A DNA stretch of 53,891 bases from Microbulbifer okhotskensis (GTDB lineage Bacteria > Pseudomonadota > Gammaproteobacteria > Pseudomonadales > Cellvibrionaceae). Shown piece by piece: positions 1-9,926 of this stretch. Location of the stretch: assembly GCF_023895975.1 (NCBI RefSeq), contig NZ_JALBWM010000022.1:1-53891 (forward strand), written 5' to 3'. The position numbers were made by a program, and so were the translations under genes. Numbering within the stretch: the first letter of the stretch is position 1; the number at the start of each line of letters is the position of its first letter. Under the pieces are notes generated by a model, which was given only the letters and a program-made list of their open reading frames with translations, was not told the origin of the DNA and did not search any database.

Positions 1-2
1 TC

Positions 3-248
3 TGGCAACAGCAGGGAGACGGGAAAGTTTTTGTTGGTAGTTGGGCGGATAGTTATTGGGCGGGGCGCTCCCTGGAATTACCTATCGGATATCAAACTAA
101 TTTTGGGATTTCCAATCGCGCAAATATTGCTTGTATTCCTAGATTGAGGCCTGGAGTTCTATTAAATAATAGTTACGCCACAAAGGTTTATCTATCAGGA
201 AATTTTATGAATGTTACCTGGAGCGCGGACCCGTGGACCAGCAAATAA
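3..248 (+). CDS. Phage tail/baseplate protein, C-terminal part (partial)
   Basis: An open frame enters from the left edge and ends at a TAA at 246-248, giving the last 81 residues of a protein. It is rich in Trp, Asn, Tyr and Gly and ends in TWSADPWTSK. It overlaps the GTG start of the following baseplate-spike gene by 16 bp, so the two are probably translationally coupled. The position just upstream of a gpV-like gene suggests a baseplate or hub component, but I do not recognise a specific family from this fragment. Confidence 0.5.
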   Translation, partial: WQQQGDGKVFVGSWADSYWAGRSLELPIGYQTNFGISNRANIACIPRLRPGVLLNNSYATKVYLSGNFMNVTWSADPWTSK

Positions 249-1192
249 AAAGAATTATTTCGCGGCTATATCCTGAAATTAATAGCGGGTTACATTTGCC
301 AATACTGGCAAAAGTGGTAGCGATTAGCGATCCCATGCAACAACAGGAACTAGCGGAAGAGTATCGCCCACGCTACGGGGTAGACGTACAGGTTTTAAGG
401 CCAGACGGCCTGGCGGATGAAGAGCTTCCTATTTTTCGTAGTGTACCGTTACCGCTGCAAAATTCAGGCAATGAACGCGGCGCGTTTGGTTTCCCACAAC
501 CTGGGACGGTGGTTGAATTGACTTTTGCCTATGGCCAGCCAGATCAGCCATTTATTCGGACGGTATTGTCGCGTGGGGTAGGGGTTCCAACGCTCGACCG
601 TGAGGATTTAGCCTGGCAGCAAAGCGACTCAGTACGGCAAAGAGTAGACGCCCACGCAGAGTGGAGCCGGGAGACCCATGGGGATATTCGGGAAAATTCA
701 CTACGCAGAATTATTGAAGCGGCAGAGTTGCAAACCCGCTGCGACAGTGAATACCGACAAGTTAAAGAACACTCTATAGATGAAATTGCAGGGGTAAAAA
801 TAATTGAAGCCCTTGGGGCTTTACGCTTCTTATCGGGTGGTAGTCTGAACTTATCAGCGCTGGACAATCTAAATATTACAACCGCCAGTGATATTAATAT
901 TTCAGCAGGGCGCGACTTAAAAGAACAGATCGGAAATATTCGGGAATCTATCGCCAAAGCGGAACAAACTATTAAGGTAAAAAACGGCGGTAAGGTTTGG
1001 TTGGGGAGCGAAGCTTTAAACGTGCTAAAAGTGCTTGAGGACTTAATCGGCGTAGTATCGGCCCTCGCTGGTACGCTGGCGACTCACTCACACCCAAGCA
1101 GCGGGCAGAAGCCAACACAAGATGCCGCAATCACAGCACACCAAACTAGCGCAGACAATTTGAAATCGCAGCTAACGCCAATAGTGGCTTAA
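233..1192 (+). CDS. Phage baseplate assembly protein V-like (tail spike)
   Basis: A 319-residue protein with the layout of a contractile-tail spike. The N-terminal ~110 residues resemble the OB-fold of gpV/Gp5 proteins: a PVLPL-type stretch, a GAFGFPQPGTVVELTFAYGQ loop and a QPFIRTVLS strand. The middle is polar. A repetitive stretch around residues 195-230 (GGSLNLSALDNLNI, TASDINIS) is typical of a beta-helix needle, and a THSHPSSG segment near the C terminus is common in phage spikes. It would form the membrane-puncturing tip. The start is GTG overlapping the upstream gene; an ATG at 334 would cut into the OB-fold. With its neighbours it marks a prophage or tail-like element. Confidence 0.75.
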   Translation: MDQQIKRIISRLYPEINSGLHLPILAKVVAISDPMQQQELAEEYRPRYGVDVQVLRPDGLADEELPIFRSVPLPLQNSGNERGAFGFPQPGTVVELTFAYGQPDQPFIRTVLSRGVGVPTLDREDLAWQQSDSVRQRVDAHAEWSRETHGDIRENSLRRIIEAAELQTRCDSEYRQVKEHSIDEIAGVKIIEALGALRFLSGGSLNLSALDNLNITTASDINISAGRDLKEQIGNIRESIAKAEQTIKVKNGGKVWLGSEALNVLKVLEDLIGVVSALAGTLATHSHPSSGQKPTQDAAITAHQTSADNLKSQLTPIVA

Positions 1193-1220
1193 GCTGATTA
1201 CTTAAAAGTAGGGGACAGGC

Positions 1221-1472
1221 ATGAAAGGGAAAAATAATAGATACGCAATTTTTGCAGGTAGGGTTCATTTGATGAATGGAGGGGCAAACAGCTTTAAGGT
1301 TGCAGCACCTACCAAGAAAGAGGCAATGGAGCTGGCGGAAGAGATTGCTCAGTCAGAGAAGGCCGTTTTTTATTCTTGGTTGCAAATCCTGGATATTGTA
1401 ACCGGAACTTATGCAGAGTATTCAATAAAAAGGGGAGGGGTGTTGGAGGAGAGGAGGGGTTCATCTTGCTAG
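1221..1472 (+). CDS. Hypothetical protein, probably phage-associated
   Basis: An 83-residue basic protein starting at ATG, with AGGGGACAGGC just upstream as a ribosome site. I recognise no family. The sequence KVAAPTKKEAMELAEEIAQSEKA suggests a short helical segment, followed by a WLQILDIVTGTYAEYSI strand-like region. It lies 28 bp after the baseplate gene in the same direction and is followed at once by a stable hairpin, so it is probably the last gene of the phage late operon in this window. Confidence 0.55.
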   Translation: MKGKNNRYAIFAGRVHLMNGGANSFKVAAPTKKEAMELAEEIAQSEKAVFYSWLQILDIVTGTYAEYSIKRGGVLEERRGSSC

Positions 1473-1495
1473 GGGGGCGGTTTATCCGTCCCCCT
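1471..1495 (+). terminator. Strong hairpin after the phage genes
   Basis: AGGGGGGCGG and CCGTCCCCCT form a 10-bp GC-rich stem (one G-T pair) with a five-base loop. It overlaps the stop of the 83-residue gene. There is no T-run after it, so it may terminate weakly or just protect the mRNA end. Confidence 0.5.
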
Positions 1496-1618
1496 CTGCG
1501 ATAGCGATTTATCCATACACAAGGATGGGCTACTGGTTCGTCATTGGCCCAAAGAAAATTTAAACATCGGAAAAATGTATTGCAGTCAGAATTATAATGT
1601 TTTTCCGGTTGTGATTTA

Positions 1619-1792
1619 CTAAAGAATTCTTTTTACCCTTCTAACCTTTGCGGGATCGACAATAGGGGCGTCAGGGTCTTTTTTAGCCCTTTCCTCAGCT
1701 TCTTTGTTGCTCATTGCGCGAACTTTGCTTACATTAAATTCGGGGGCCACTGCGGTCCCTTTTATATGATTCTTTGAGCTTATTTTAGTCAT
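1619..1792 (-). CDS. Second antitoxin-like small protein downstream of BrnT
   Basis: A 57-residue frame found by reading the minus strand. Its ATG at 1792 overlaps the last 8 bases of the preceding antitoxin-like gene, so the two are probably co-translated. The middle segment, MSNKEAEERAKKDPDAP, closely matches LSDEDIEERAKSDPDSLP in the gene before it, and both end in a basic Arg/Lys tail. It looks like a diverged tandem duplicate of the antitoxin gene. Whether it binds the toxin cannot be told from sequence. Confidence 0.55.
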   Translation of the reverse strand: MTKISSKNHIKGTAVAPEFNVSKVRAMSNKEAEERAKKDPDAPIVDPAKVRRVKRIL

Positions 1793-1979
1793 TATCTCTG
1801 TTCCTTCTTCTGATTTTGACTTCTTTTATCTCTTCTTCGGTGAAGGGTAGGGAATCAGGGTCACTTTTAGCTCTTTCTTCTATATCCTCATCGGATAATT
1901 CATCAGCCTTCGTGAAATCTATGTCTCTGTTGTCAATGGGGTTTTCTTTTGAGTGCTCTTTTCGGATAATTTTTCCCAT
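1785..1979 (-). CDS. BrnA-like antitoxin of a BrnT module
   Basis: A 64-residue acidic-then-basic protein directly after the BrnT-type toxin gene. It contains an acidic stretch LSDEDIEERAKSDPDSLPF similar to the N-terminal half of BrnA-type antitoxins and ends in a basic tail (KIRRRNR). The ATG at 1979 follows an AGGAGGG ribosome site; a GTG one codon upstream is also possible. The toxin stop codon lies within a few bases of this start. The usual ribbon-helix-helix DNA-binding half is not obvious, so autoregulation is uncertain. Confidence 0.6.
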   Translation of the reverse strand: MGKIIRKEHSKENPIDNRDIDFTKADELSDEDIEERAKSDPDSLPFTEEEIKEVKIRRRNRDND

Positions 1980-1981
1980 CA

Positions 1982-2263
1982 CTAATACCCTCCTGATTCA
2001 TAAAGCTTTCTTTCAGATTTAGTAGCCTTGCGAACTGAAATAAGACGTGTGACGCCTTTTTCTCGCATTGTGTACACAACATACAGTAGCTTGGTTCTGT
2101 TGTCTAAACCAATAAGAATATATCTTTCCTCTCCGTAGTCTATTCTATTGTCTTCAAATTCGATTGCGTTTAAATCATCAAAAGCTGGAATGCCGGCCCT
2201 TAAGGGCATTTCATGTTTTTGTTGATTTAGTCTATCTTTATCATCGTCCCATTCAAATAACAT
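1982..2263 (-). CDS. brnT: BrnT-family (DUF497) ribonuclease toxin
   Basis: A 93-residue protein with the full BrnT/DUF497 pattern: N-terminal FEWDDDKDRLNQQKHEM, central FEDNRIDYGEERYILIG, LLYVVYTMRE, and C-terminal TRLISVRKATKSERKLYE. The family is a RelE-fold mRNA-cleaving toxin. It is first in a minus-strand operon, followed with overlap by an antitoxin-like gene and a second copy of it. Gene order toxin-then-antitoxin is normal for BrnT/BrnA. It sits at the edge of a phage-derived element, where such modules are often carried as cargo. Confidence 0.85.
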   Translation of the reverse strand: MLFEWDDDKDRLNQQKHEMPLRAGIPAFDDLNAIEFEDNRIDYGEERYILIGLDNRTKLLYVVYTMREKGVTRLISVRKATKSERKLYESGGY

Positions 2264-2363
2264 AATTGTTTCAATATCCCTGAAATCTAATACTGTTGCC
2301 AGTTGTCGTGTAAATATATGAGGCGCAATCCACGAAAGCGGGATGTGAATCTATCCTTGGTTG

Positions 2364-2858
2364 TTATGTGTCATCCGACCATAATTTTTGAAAATAATCT
2401 TTTGCTTCTTTCTCGACCACTTCTGGATTGAGGTGGGTAGGTTTAGTTTGGCTAATTATTTTTACAGGGTCTACGCCAGAATATTTAGCATATATTTTTA
2501 TTTTTTTGTCATTTTGGTCATATTTCACAGAAAAGTTTATCTCGTTCTTTATGTCAGTAGGTTTGTTTTTGTTTCCTGAAACTTTTCCGTCTATCACTAT
2601 TGAGAGTTGATAGATGAAAGTTTCTTTTGTATTAACGTAAGTTGATTCTCCGATAGATAACTCTCCTGAGAGCCCCTTTGATTTTAAAGTTTCCTCGATG
2701 TTAGTGAAAAAAGGTAGAAGATTATTTAATGCTTTTGCTGCCGATCTGTATCCTTCAAGACGTTCCTGTTCATCCCGTTGTTGTTTTAGTTTCCATTCGG
2801 CTTTTTCATTACGTTCTTTTTCAATTTTTTTATCAATTGCTTCGTTTAACCAGTCCAT
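2364..2858 (-). CDS. Hypothetical protein with N-terminal coiled coil
   Basis: A 164-residue protein of unknown function. I chose the ATG at 2858 because AAAAGGAAAA lies just upstream; the longer frame to 2930 has no ribosome site. Residues ~1-45 are dominated by Lys, Glu and Gln and should form a charged helix or coiled coil. The rest alternates polar and hydrophobic residues in a beta-rich pattern (TFIYQLSIVIDGKV, NFSVKYDQNDKKIKIYAKYSG). Low GC and its place between the prophage and the tRNA suggest cargo of the integrated element. Confidence 0.5.
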   Translation of the reverse strand: MDWLNEAIDKKIEKERNEKAEWKLKQQRDEQERLEGYRSAAKALNNLLPFFTNIEETLKSKGLSGELSIGESTYVNTKETFIYQLSIVIDGKVSGNKNKPTDIKNEINFSVKYDQNDKKIKIYAKYSGVDPVKIISQTKPTHLNPEVVEKEAKDYFQKLWSDDT

Positions 2859-2961
2859 TATGAGTTTTCCTTTTAGTTTGTGTTGGGCACTGCCCCCTGA
2901 TGAAAGCTGTATGCTCGAGACACATGGCATACTGCATATCGTAAAATGCTATTGGTTCACC

Positions 2962-3225
2962 TCAAAAAAATTTAAGGGGGTAACGTGAAACAGCTCTCCA
3001 GAATGGGATGTAACCAATTAAAAGTGAAATGCTTATTCCTAGAGCACCTTTAATATTGAATATCCCGCTGAGAGTTACCAAGGATGCTGCCACTGATAGG
3101 AATGAGATAAATAGCCATTTAAATACGAACTCTTTGCCTAGCCCATATGTTGCTGGCTTATCTCTTCGCAACCACAAAAAAATTATTACATACCCAATTA
3201 AGTAAAGAAGAATAATTTCGTTCAT
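2962..3225 (-). CDS. Small membrane protein, hypothetical
   Basis: An 87-residue protein with about three membrane segments: residues ~3-20 (IILLYLIGYVIIFLWL), ~34-53 and ~60-76 (ALGISISLLIGYIPFW), with a positively charged loop RRDKPATYGLGK between the first two. No family is recognised. The ribosome site is weak. It shares the low GC and strand of the neighbouring cargo genes. Confidence 0.45.
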   Translation of the reverse strand: MNEIILLYLIGYVIIFLWLRRDKPATYGLGKEFVFKWLFISFLSVAASLVTLSGIFNIKGALGISISLLIGYIPFWRAVSRYPLKFF

Positions 3226-3834
3226 GGTGGAGGCTTGGCTTTTAATTTCCTAGTTATATAAGGCTGCTTGCAGAAGAGAGAGGCTAACACCTTGGAGCTT
3301 ACCGTAGATACCTAACTTTCTCTTGGTCTTTACTTTCCATTTTTTCCCTTCCTGAATCTGAATTAGCTAGTAAGTCTGAAGGATTGGCCGAAAGTGCTTT
3401 TGGCGATTCCCCACGAAAAATTATCAATGATTAGATTTCAAAATCCTTCATAGGCTCTATTGGCCGCAAAATCTGTGAGTCTTCTTCTAACCCCTTAGAT
3501 TCCTAGGGGGTCAAGCCAAGCTGTTTAAAAAACGTACCACAAAAAACGGTGCCGGTCACTCCTCCCCACGCCTGCCGATTTTTGGCACTCTTTTAGTTGA
3601 TGAAATGAGACTAGCGGCCCTGGCCTGAGCTGGTGCGGGGTTTGGGTAAGAATTGAATTTCACACTTTGAAGAGTTGTGAAGAGAAATGAAGAGAAGTTT
3701 CACAAGGGGAAAGCAATAGATTGATGGTGTCCACATGTGGGCAAGGGGGAGTCAAAAAAATCCTGTGTGGACACAATGTGGACACTCTGGATCTTTTAAG
3801 CGCCATTCTTCAAAGTTGAGGGAAGGTATATCAG
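3226..3834. other. Gene-poor stretch next to the tRNA
   Basis: About 600 bases without a convincing gene. It includes a purine-rich stretch around 3660-3705 with repeated GAAGAG and, at 3727-3785, three copies of a 9-bp sequence described separately. This is where an attachment-site region would lie if the element to the left integrated at the tRNA. Confidence 0.4.
3727..3785. repeat. Three copies of a 9-bp motif, one inverted and two direct
   Basis: GTGTCCACA at 3727-3735 is the reverse complement of TGTGGACAC, which occurs at 3766-3774 and again at 3777-3785. The two direct copies are spaced by 11 bp, about one helical turn. Closely phased copies beside a tRNA are what recombinase arm sites or a repressor operator would look like, but no protein is shown to bind here. 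Confidence 0.6.
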
Positions 3835-3874
3835 AATTAAAAAACCCGCGAAAGCTAGGGCTGACGCGGGTTTG
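3835..3874 (-). terminator. Intrinsic terminator of the tRNA-Leu gene
   Basis: On the minus strand, AAACCCGCG pairs with CGCGGGTTT around an 18-base loop and is followed by a run of T residues. It lies 5 bases beyond the tRNA CCA end. Confidence 0.8.
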
Positions 3875-3879
3875 AGAGA

Positions 3880-3966
3880 TGGTACCAGAGGCCGGACTCG
3901 AACCGGCACGCTTTTAAGGGCGGGGGATTTTGAATCCCCTGTGTCTACCAATTTCACCACTCTGGC
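3880..3966 (-). tRNA. tRNA-Leu (anticodon CAA)
   Basis: An 87-nt class II tRNA on the minus strand. The acceptor stem GCCAGAG pairs with CTCTGGT, then discriminator A and an encoded CCA. The anticodon stem GGGGA/TCCCC carries the loop TTCAAAA, giving anticodon CAA for UUG. There is a long variable arm and a T-loop with GTTCGAGTC. The 3' end faces the phage-like genes at the left, the arrangement expected when an element has integrated at a tRNA 3' end. Confidence 0.95.
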
Positions 3967-4008
3967 ACTGTCGCTGCTCGACCTTGGGGTCGGTGCGAAG
4001 AGGGCGTG

Positions 4009-4036
4009 ATTATAGCAATGCTTTGGCCTGGGTCAA
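4009..4036 (-). promoter_or_regulatory. Sigma-70 promoter of tRNA-Leu
   Basis: On the minus strand, TTGACC and a perfect TATAAT are separated by 16 bases, about 43 bp upstream of the tRNA 5' end. The sequence after the -10 box is GC-rich (CACGCCC), as in stringently controlled stable-RNA promoters. Confidence 0.85.
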
Positions 4037-4144
4037 CCAGTGATTTCAATAACTTAGCGCATTTTCTGTCGTCCCAGTTAACAGCTCCTAAAATTTCCTA
4101 TAACCTTCGCGACCTCTCCACAGTTTCTAATTTTTCAGGATTCC

Positions 4145-6351
<2,207 letters not shown>

Positions 6352-6377
6352 TTAGTCGTCGTTTTCAACCTACCTGG

Positions 6378-6413
6378 GGTGCTGTTGGTCTCATTGCAGC
6401 ACCTCTTTAATTT
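6378..6413 (+). terminator. Intrinsic terminator after tgt
   Basis: GGTGCTG (6378-6384) pairs with CAGCACC (6397-6403) around a 12-base loop and is followed by TCTTTAATTT. It would separate queA-tgt from secDF. Confidence 0.65.
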
Positions 6414-6439
6414 GTCCGATCCCCCGATCCCCGTATAAT
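6412..6439 (+). promoter_or_regulatory. Sigma-70 promoter of secD-secF
   Basis: TTGTCC (6412-6417) and a perfect TATAAT (6434-6439) are separated by 16 bases. The box lies immediately after the tgt terminator and about 120 bp before the secD start, so secDF appears to be transcribed independently of queA-tgt. Confidence 0.75.
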
Positions 6440-6557
6440 CAGCCCCCACTTTTATTGGGGACGGTGTACCTTGCATTCTGCGTATACTGCCCGCATATCC
6501 AGGCGAATTGCCAAGATTTACCGCCCCTCGGGGTCGCTATAGAACAATGAGAACAGC

Positions 6558-8426
6558 ATGAATCGCTACCCGATCTGGAAGTACTTTCTGATTCTCGCGG
6601 TTGTGGCCTTTGGCCTGATCTACGCCGCGCCCAATCTTTACAAGCCGGACCCTGCCGTGCAGATTTCCGGGCAGTCCAGTGCCATGGTCATAGGCCCCGA
6701 TGTGCTTGCGAATGCACAAAAAGCCCTGGATGAAGCGGGTATTACTTACTTCGGTGGTGAAGTTGGGAGTAAGGCAGTGCTGATCCGCTTGAACTCCATG
6801 GAGGAGCAGTTGCCGGCAAAGCGGGCGATTCAGGGGGCGCTTGGCCACAATGATTATGTGGTGGCGCTGAACCTGGCTTCCACCACGCCGCCGTGGTTAA
6901 GTGATATCGGTGCCAGCCCGATGAAGCTCGGTCTGGACCTGGCCGGTGGTGTGCACTTCCTGATGGAAGTGGATACCAACACTATCGTCAAAAACAATAT
7001 GGAGAGTTACGAGCAGGAAGTTAAGAGCAAGTTGCGGGCGGCCAAGGCCCGTTATCGCAGTGTTGATTTGGTGGATGATCGCGAGATTATCGCCCGCTTC
7101 CGCAGTGAAGAGCTGCGCAGCCTGGCGCTTTCCACCATGCGCAAAGAATTCCCGCAGTTACAGCTGCGCGAACTGGGTAGCGGTGAGAACCTGGAGATCC
7201 GCGCTACCCTGACCGAGCAGGAAGTCAAGCAGCTGGAGGATTACGCGGTCTCGCAGAACCTCACCACTCTGCGCAACCGGGTGAACGAACTGGGTGTGGC
7301 CGAGCCGATTGTTCAGCGTCAGGGGCGCAACCGTATTGTTGTGGAGTTGCCGGGTGTTCAGGACACCGCAGCAGCCAAGCGGATTATCGGTAAGACCGCC
7401 AATCTCGAATACCGTATGGAGGCCCGCCCGGATGAGCTGGTTTCCAGTAAGGAATACTTCGAGTACCGGAATGAAACCCAGCGCCAAATGTACGGTGGTG
7501 CTTGGCTGGAGCGCCAGATCATTATCAAGGGTGACAGCGTCACCAATGCTCGCGTTGGCTACGATGAGAGCGGCTTCCCACAGGTGAATATCACCCTGGA
7601 TGCGCGCGGTGGCGAGTTAATGCACAGGGCCACCTGGAAGAACGTCGGCCGCCGTATGGGCACTCTGTTTATTGAAACCCGCTTTGAGCCGGTAACCGAG
7701 ATCGACGAAAACGGTAATGAAGTTACCGTGCAGAAGCGCACCGAAGAGCGAAAAATTATCAGCCTGGCCACGGTACAGAGTGCCCTGGGCAAGCAGTTCC
7801 GCACCACCGGCCTGGACAGCCCGGCTGAAGCCCAGGAACTGGCCCTGCTGCTGCGTGCCGGTGCCCTGGCTGCGCCGATGTACTTTGTGGAAGAGCGCGT
7901 GATTGGTCCATCTTTGGGTGCGGATAACATCAAAGTGGGTATTCAGTCGGTGGAGTACGGCTTGTTGGCGGTACTTATCTGTATGCTGATTTCCTACCGC
8001 GTATTTGGTTTGGCTGCGAACCTGGCCCTGGCAGTAAACCTGATCCTGCTGGTGGCGGTTATGTCGCTGCTGGGTGCAACCCTTACGCTGCCCGGTATCG
8101 CCGGTATCGTATTGACCGTGGGTATGGCGGTGGATGCCAATGTGCTTATCTTCTCGCGAATACGGGAGGAACTCAGGAATGGGATGCCTCCCCAAACAGC
8201 GATCACAGCCGGTTTTGACAATGCCTACAGCACTATTGTAGATGCCAATATCACCACCCTGATTGTGGCAGTTATCTTGTATGCCATCGGTTCTGGCCCG
8301 GTACAGGGCTTCGCGGTAACTCTGTCTATCGGTATTCTCACCTCCATGTTCAGCGCCATTATGGGTACGCGGGCGATTATTAATTTGTTCTACGGCGGTC
8401 GCCGTGTCCAGAAGCTCTGGATTTAA
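6558..8426 (+). CDS. secD: Protein translocase subunit SecD
   Basis: SecD forms with SecF an RND-type, proton-driven helper of SecYEG that pulls proteins through to the periplasm. The 622-residue protein has an N-terminal membrane anchor (WKYFLILAVVAFGLIYAAPN), a long periplasmic P1 region with GLDLAGGVHFLMEVD, and a five-helix C-terminal membrane block containing GPSLGADNI, ALAVNLILLVAVMSLLGATLTLPGIAG and the motif VGMAVDANVLIFSRIREE. Length matches the family. The gene is 11 bp from secF. The usual upstream yajC is absent. Confidence 0.97.
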   Translation: MNRYPIWKYFLILAVVAFGLIYAAPNLYKPDPAVQISGQSSAMVIGPDVLANAQKALDEAGITYFGGEVGSKAVLIRLNSMEEQLPAKRAIQGALGHNDYVVALNLASTTPPWLSDIGASPMKLGLDLAGGVHFLMEVDTNTIVKNNMESYEQEVKSKLRAAKARYRSVDLVDDREIIARFRSEELRSLALSTMRKEFPQLQLRELGSGENLEIRATLTEQEVKQLEDYAVSQNLTTLRNRVNELGVAEPIVQRQGRNRIVVELPGVQDTAAAKRIIGKTANLEYRMEARPDELVSSKEYFEYRNETQRQMYGGAWLERQIIIKGDSVTNARVGYDESGFPQVNITLDARGGELMHRATWKNVGRRMGTLFIETRFEPVTEIDENGNEVTVQKRTEERKIISLATVQSALGKQFRTTGLDSPAEAQELALLLRAGALAAPMYFVEERVIGPSLGADNIKVGIQSVEYGLLAVLICMLISYRVFGLAANLALAVNLILLVAVMSLLGATLTLPGIAGIVLTVGMAVDANVLIFSRIREELRNGMPPQTAITAGFDNAYSTIVDANITTLIVAVILYAIGSGPVQGFAVTLSIGILTSMFSAIMGTRAIINLFYGGRRVQKLWI

Positions 8427-8437
8427 GGGAGTCAGTC

Positions 8438-9439
8438 ATGAGTGAGAGCAAAGTGGAAAACGGCAAAATTACCGAGTACATGGGTAAGCGTGTCTATGAC
8501 TTTATGCGCTGGCGCAAGCTTGCCGGGATTGTCTCGGTGGTGCTGGTACTGTCTTCTATCGCAGTGCTGGCTATTAATGGCCTGAAGTTTGGTCTGGACT
8601 TTACCGGTGGCACCCAGGTTGAGGTGGGCTACGAAGTAACGCCATTTATCGGTGATGTGCGCCGCCAGCTGGACGAGGCCGGTTACGATGGTGCTACGGT
8701 AGTTAATTTTGGTTCTGAAAGAGACCTGTTGATCAAGTTGCCGCCTTCGGTGACTGAGGAAGAAACGCAGGTTAGTGCCACCAATCAGGAGGTTGTGACG
8801 CCTATTGGCGACAAAGTCGTGCAGGTCCTTAAGGCCGGCAGCGAGGGCAATGTGGAGTTGCGTCGCGTTGAAATGGTCGGGCCTCAAGTTGGCGCAGAGC
8901 TGCGCGACGACGGTGGCTTGGGCATGATGGTGGCGCTGGTCTTGGTAATGATGTACGTCGCCTTGCGCTTCCAGTATAAGTTCTCTTTTGGCGCTGTGGC
9001 TGCTCTGGGCCACGATGTCATTATCGTGCTGGGCTTCTTTGCACTGTTGGGGTTGGACTTTGACCTGACGGTGATGGCGGCGGTGTTGGCGGTGATTGGT
9101 TACTCCTTGAACGATACCATTGTGGTATCAGACCGTATCCGCGAGAACTTCCGTAAGGTGCGCAAGGCTGAAGCTGAGGAGATTATCAATATCTCTATCA
9201 GCCAGACCCTCGGCCGTACCTTTATGACATCTTTCACTACTTTGTTGGTGCTTTGGGCGCTGCAATTCTTCGGTGGTGAGTTGATCCACAACTTCTCCTT
9301 GGCATTGATTGTGGGTGTGGTTGTGGGTACCTACTCCTCGGTATACGTGGCTGCGAATGTGCTGATGGCACTAAAAATCTCCAAAGAAGATCTGATGCCG
9401 CCGGTAAAAGAGGGTGCAGAGCTGGAAGAGATGCCCTGA
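8438..9439 (+). CDS. secF: Protein translocase subunit SecF
   Basis: Partner of SecD in the inner membrane. The 333 residues show an N-terminal helix (MRWRKLAGIVSVVLVLSSIAVLAI), the family signature GLDFTGGTQVEVGYE at the start of the periplasmic domain, and a C-terminal block with AVIGYSLNDTIVVSDRIRENFR and GRTFMTSFTTLLVLWAL. The start ATG follows AAGGGAG. It ends the operon, with a branched terminator about 45 bp downstream. Confidence 0.97.
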   Translation: MSESKVENGKITEYMGKRVYDFMRWRKLAGIVSVVLVLSSIAVLAINGLKFGLDFTGGTQVEVGYEVTPFIGDVRRQLDEAGYDGATVVNFGSERDLLIKLPPSVTEEETQVSATNQEVVTPIGDKVVQVLKAGSEGNVELRRVEMVGPQVGAELRDDGGLGMMVALVLVMMYVALRFQYKFSFGAVAALGHDVIIVLGFFALLGLDFDLTVMAAVLAVIGYSLNDTIVVSDRIRENFRKVRKAEAEEIINISISQTLGRTFMTSFTTLLVLWALQFFGGELIHNFSLALIVGVVVGTYSSVYVAANVLMALKISKEDLMPPVKEGAELEEMP

Positions 9440-9483
9440 CTTTACAGGTGCGGGGCTGCGCGATTGCAGCCCTGTTCAAGCGG

Positions 9484-9534
9484 CCCCGGCCGCGCCCCAC
9501 GGCTACGGTGTGCGGGGCGCTGTCGGGGTTTTTT
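9484..9534 (+). terminator. Branched terminator after secF
   Basis: An outer stem CCCCGGC/GTCGGGG (one G-T pair) encloses an inner GC-rich stem built from CGCGCCCCAC and GTGTGCGGGGCGC, followed by six T residues. Confidence 0.75.
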
Positions 9535-9568
9535 ATTGGAGGGCAGGTGATGTGCCGGTGCTACCAGC

Positions 9569-9763
9569 TTAAGCTCTGGGTTTTTTCCCGAGGGTGATGT
9601 GCTTAGGGCCGGAAGTATTGGTCTGGCCGCTTACACCTTTAGGCACCTGTTTGATCTCGCCACCTTCGGCGAGAAAAGCCTTTACCTGTTCTTCAATGCT
9701 TTCGCTGGTCTCAAGGGGGGTAGGCTGCTTGCGATTGGAAGAGGAGGATGCTTTTTTGGCCAC
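9569..9763 (-). CDS. Small conserved protein, SutA-like motif
   Basis: A 64-residue basic protein with a disordered Ser/Lys-rich start (MAKKASSSSNRKQP), a short helix EEQVKAFLAEGGEIKQVP and a tail GVSGQTNTSGPKHITLGKK. The AFLAEGGEIKQV segment resembles the core of the Pseudomonas transcription factor SutA, but the acidic N-terminal tail of SutA is missing, so shared function is only a guess. It lies on the same strand as rnt with 163 bp between, and is probably a separate small transcription unit. Confidence 0.65.
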   Translation of the reverse strand: MAKKASSSSNRKQPTPLETSESIEEQVKAFLAEGGEIKQVPKGVSGQTNTSGPKHITLGKKPRA

Positions 9764-9926
9764 GGCGCTTATCCGGTTTTTATGTATAAGCGAACATAAT
9801 ACAGTGTTTTGAACAAAAAATCACCCAAGTGGGCATAGTCTGCGCATAGCGTGTGTTTTGTCAACAAGTTTTGAGTATTTGTGTCGCTCTTGGGCAAATA
9901 CCCACTTGCACTGAGCAGCCTGGTGG

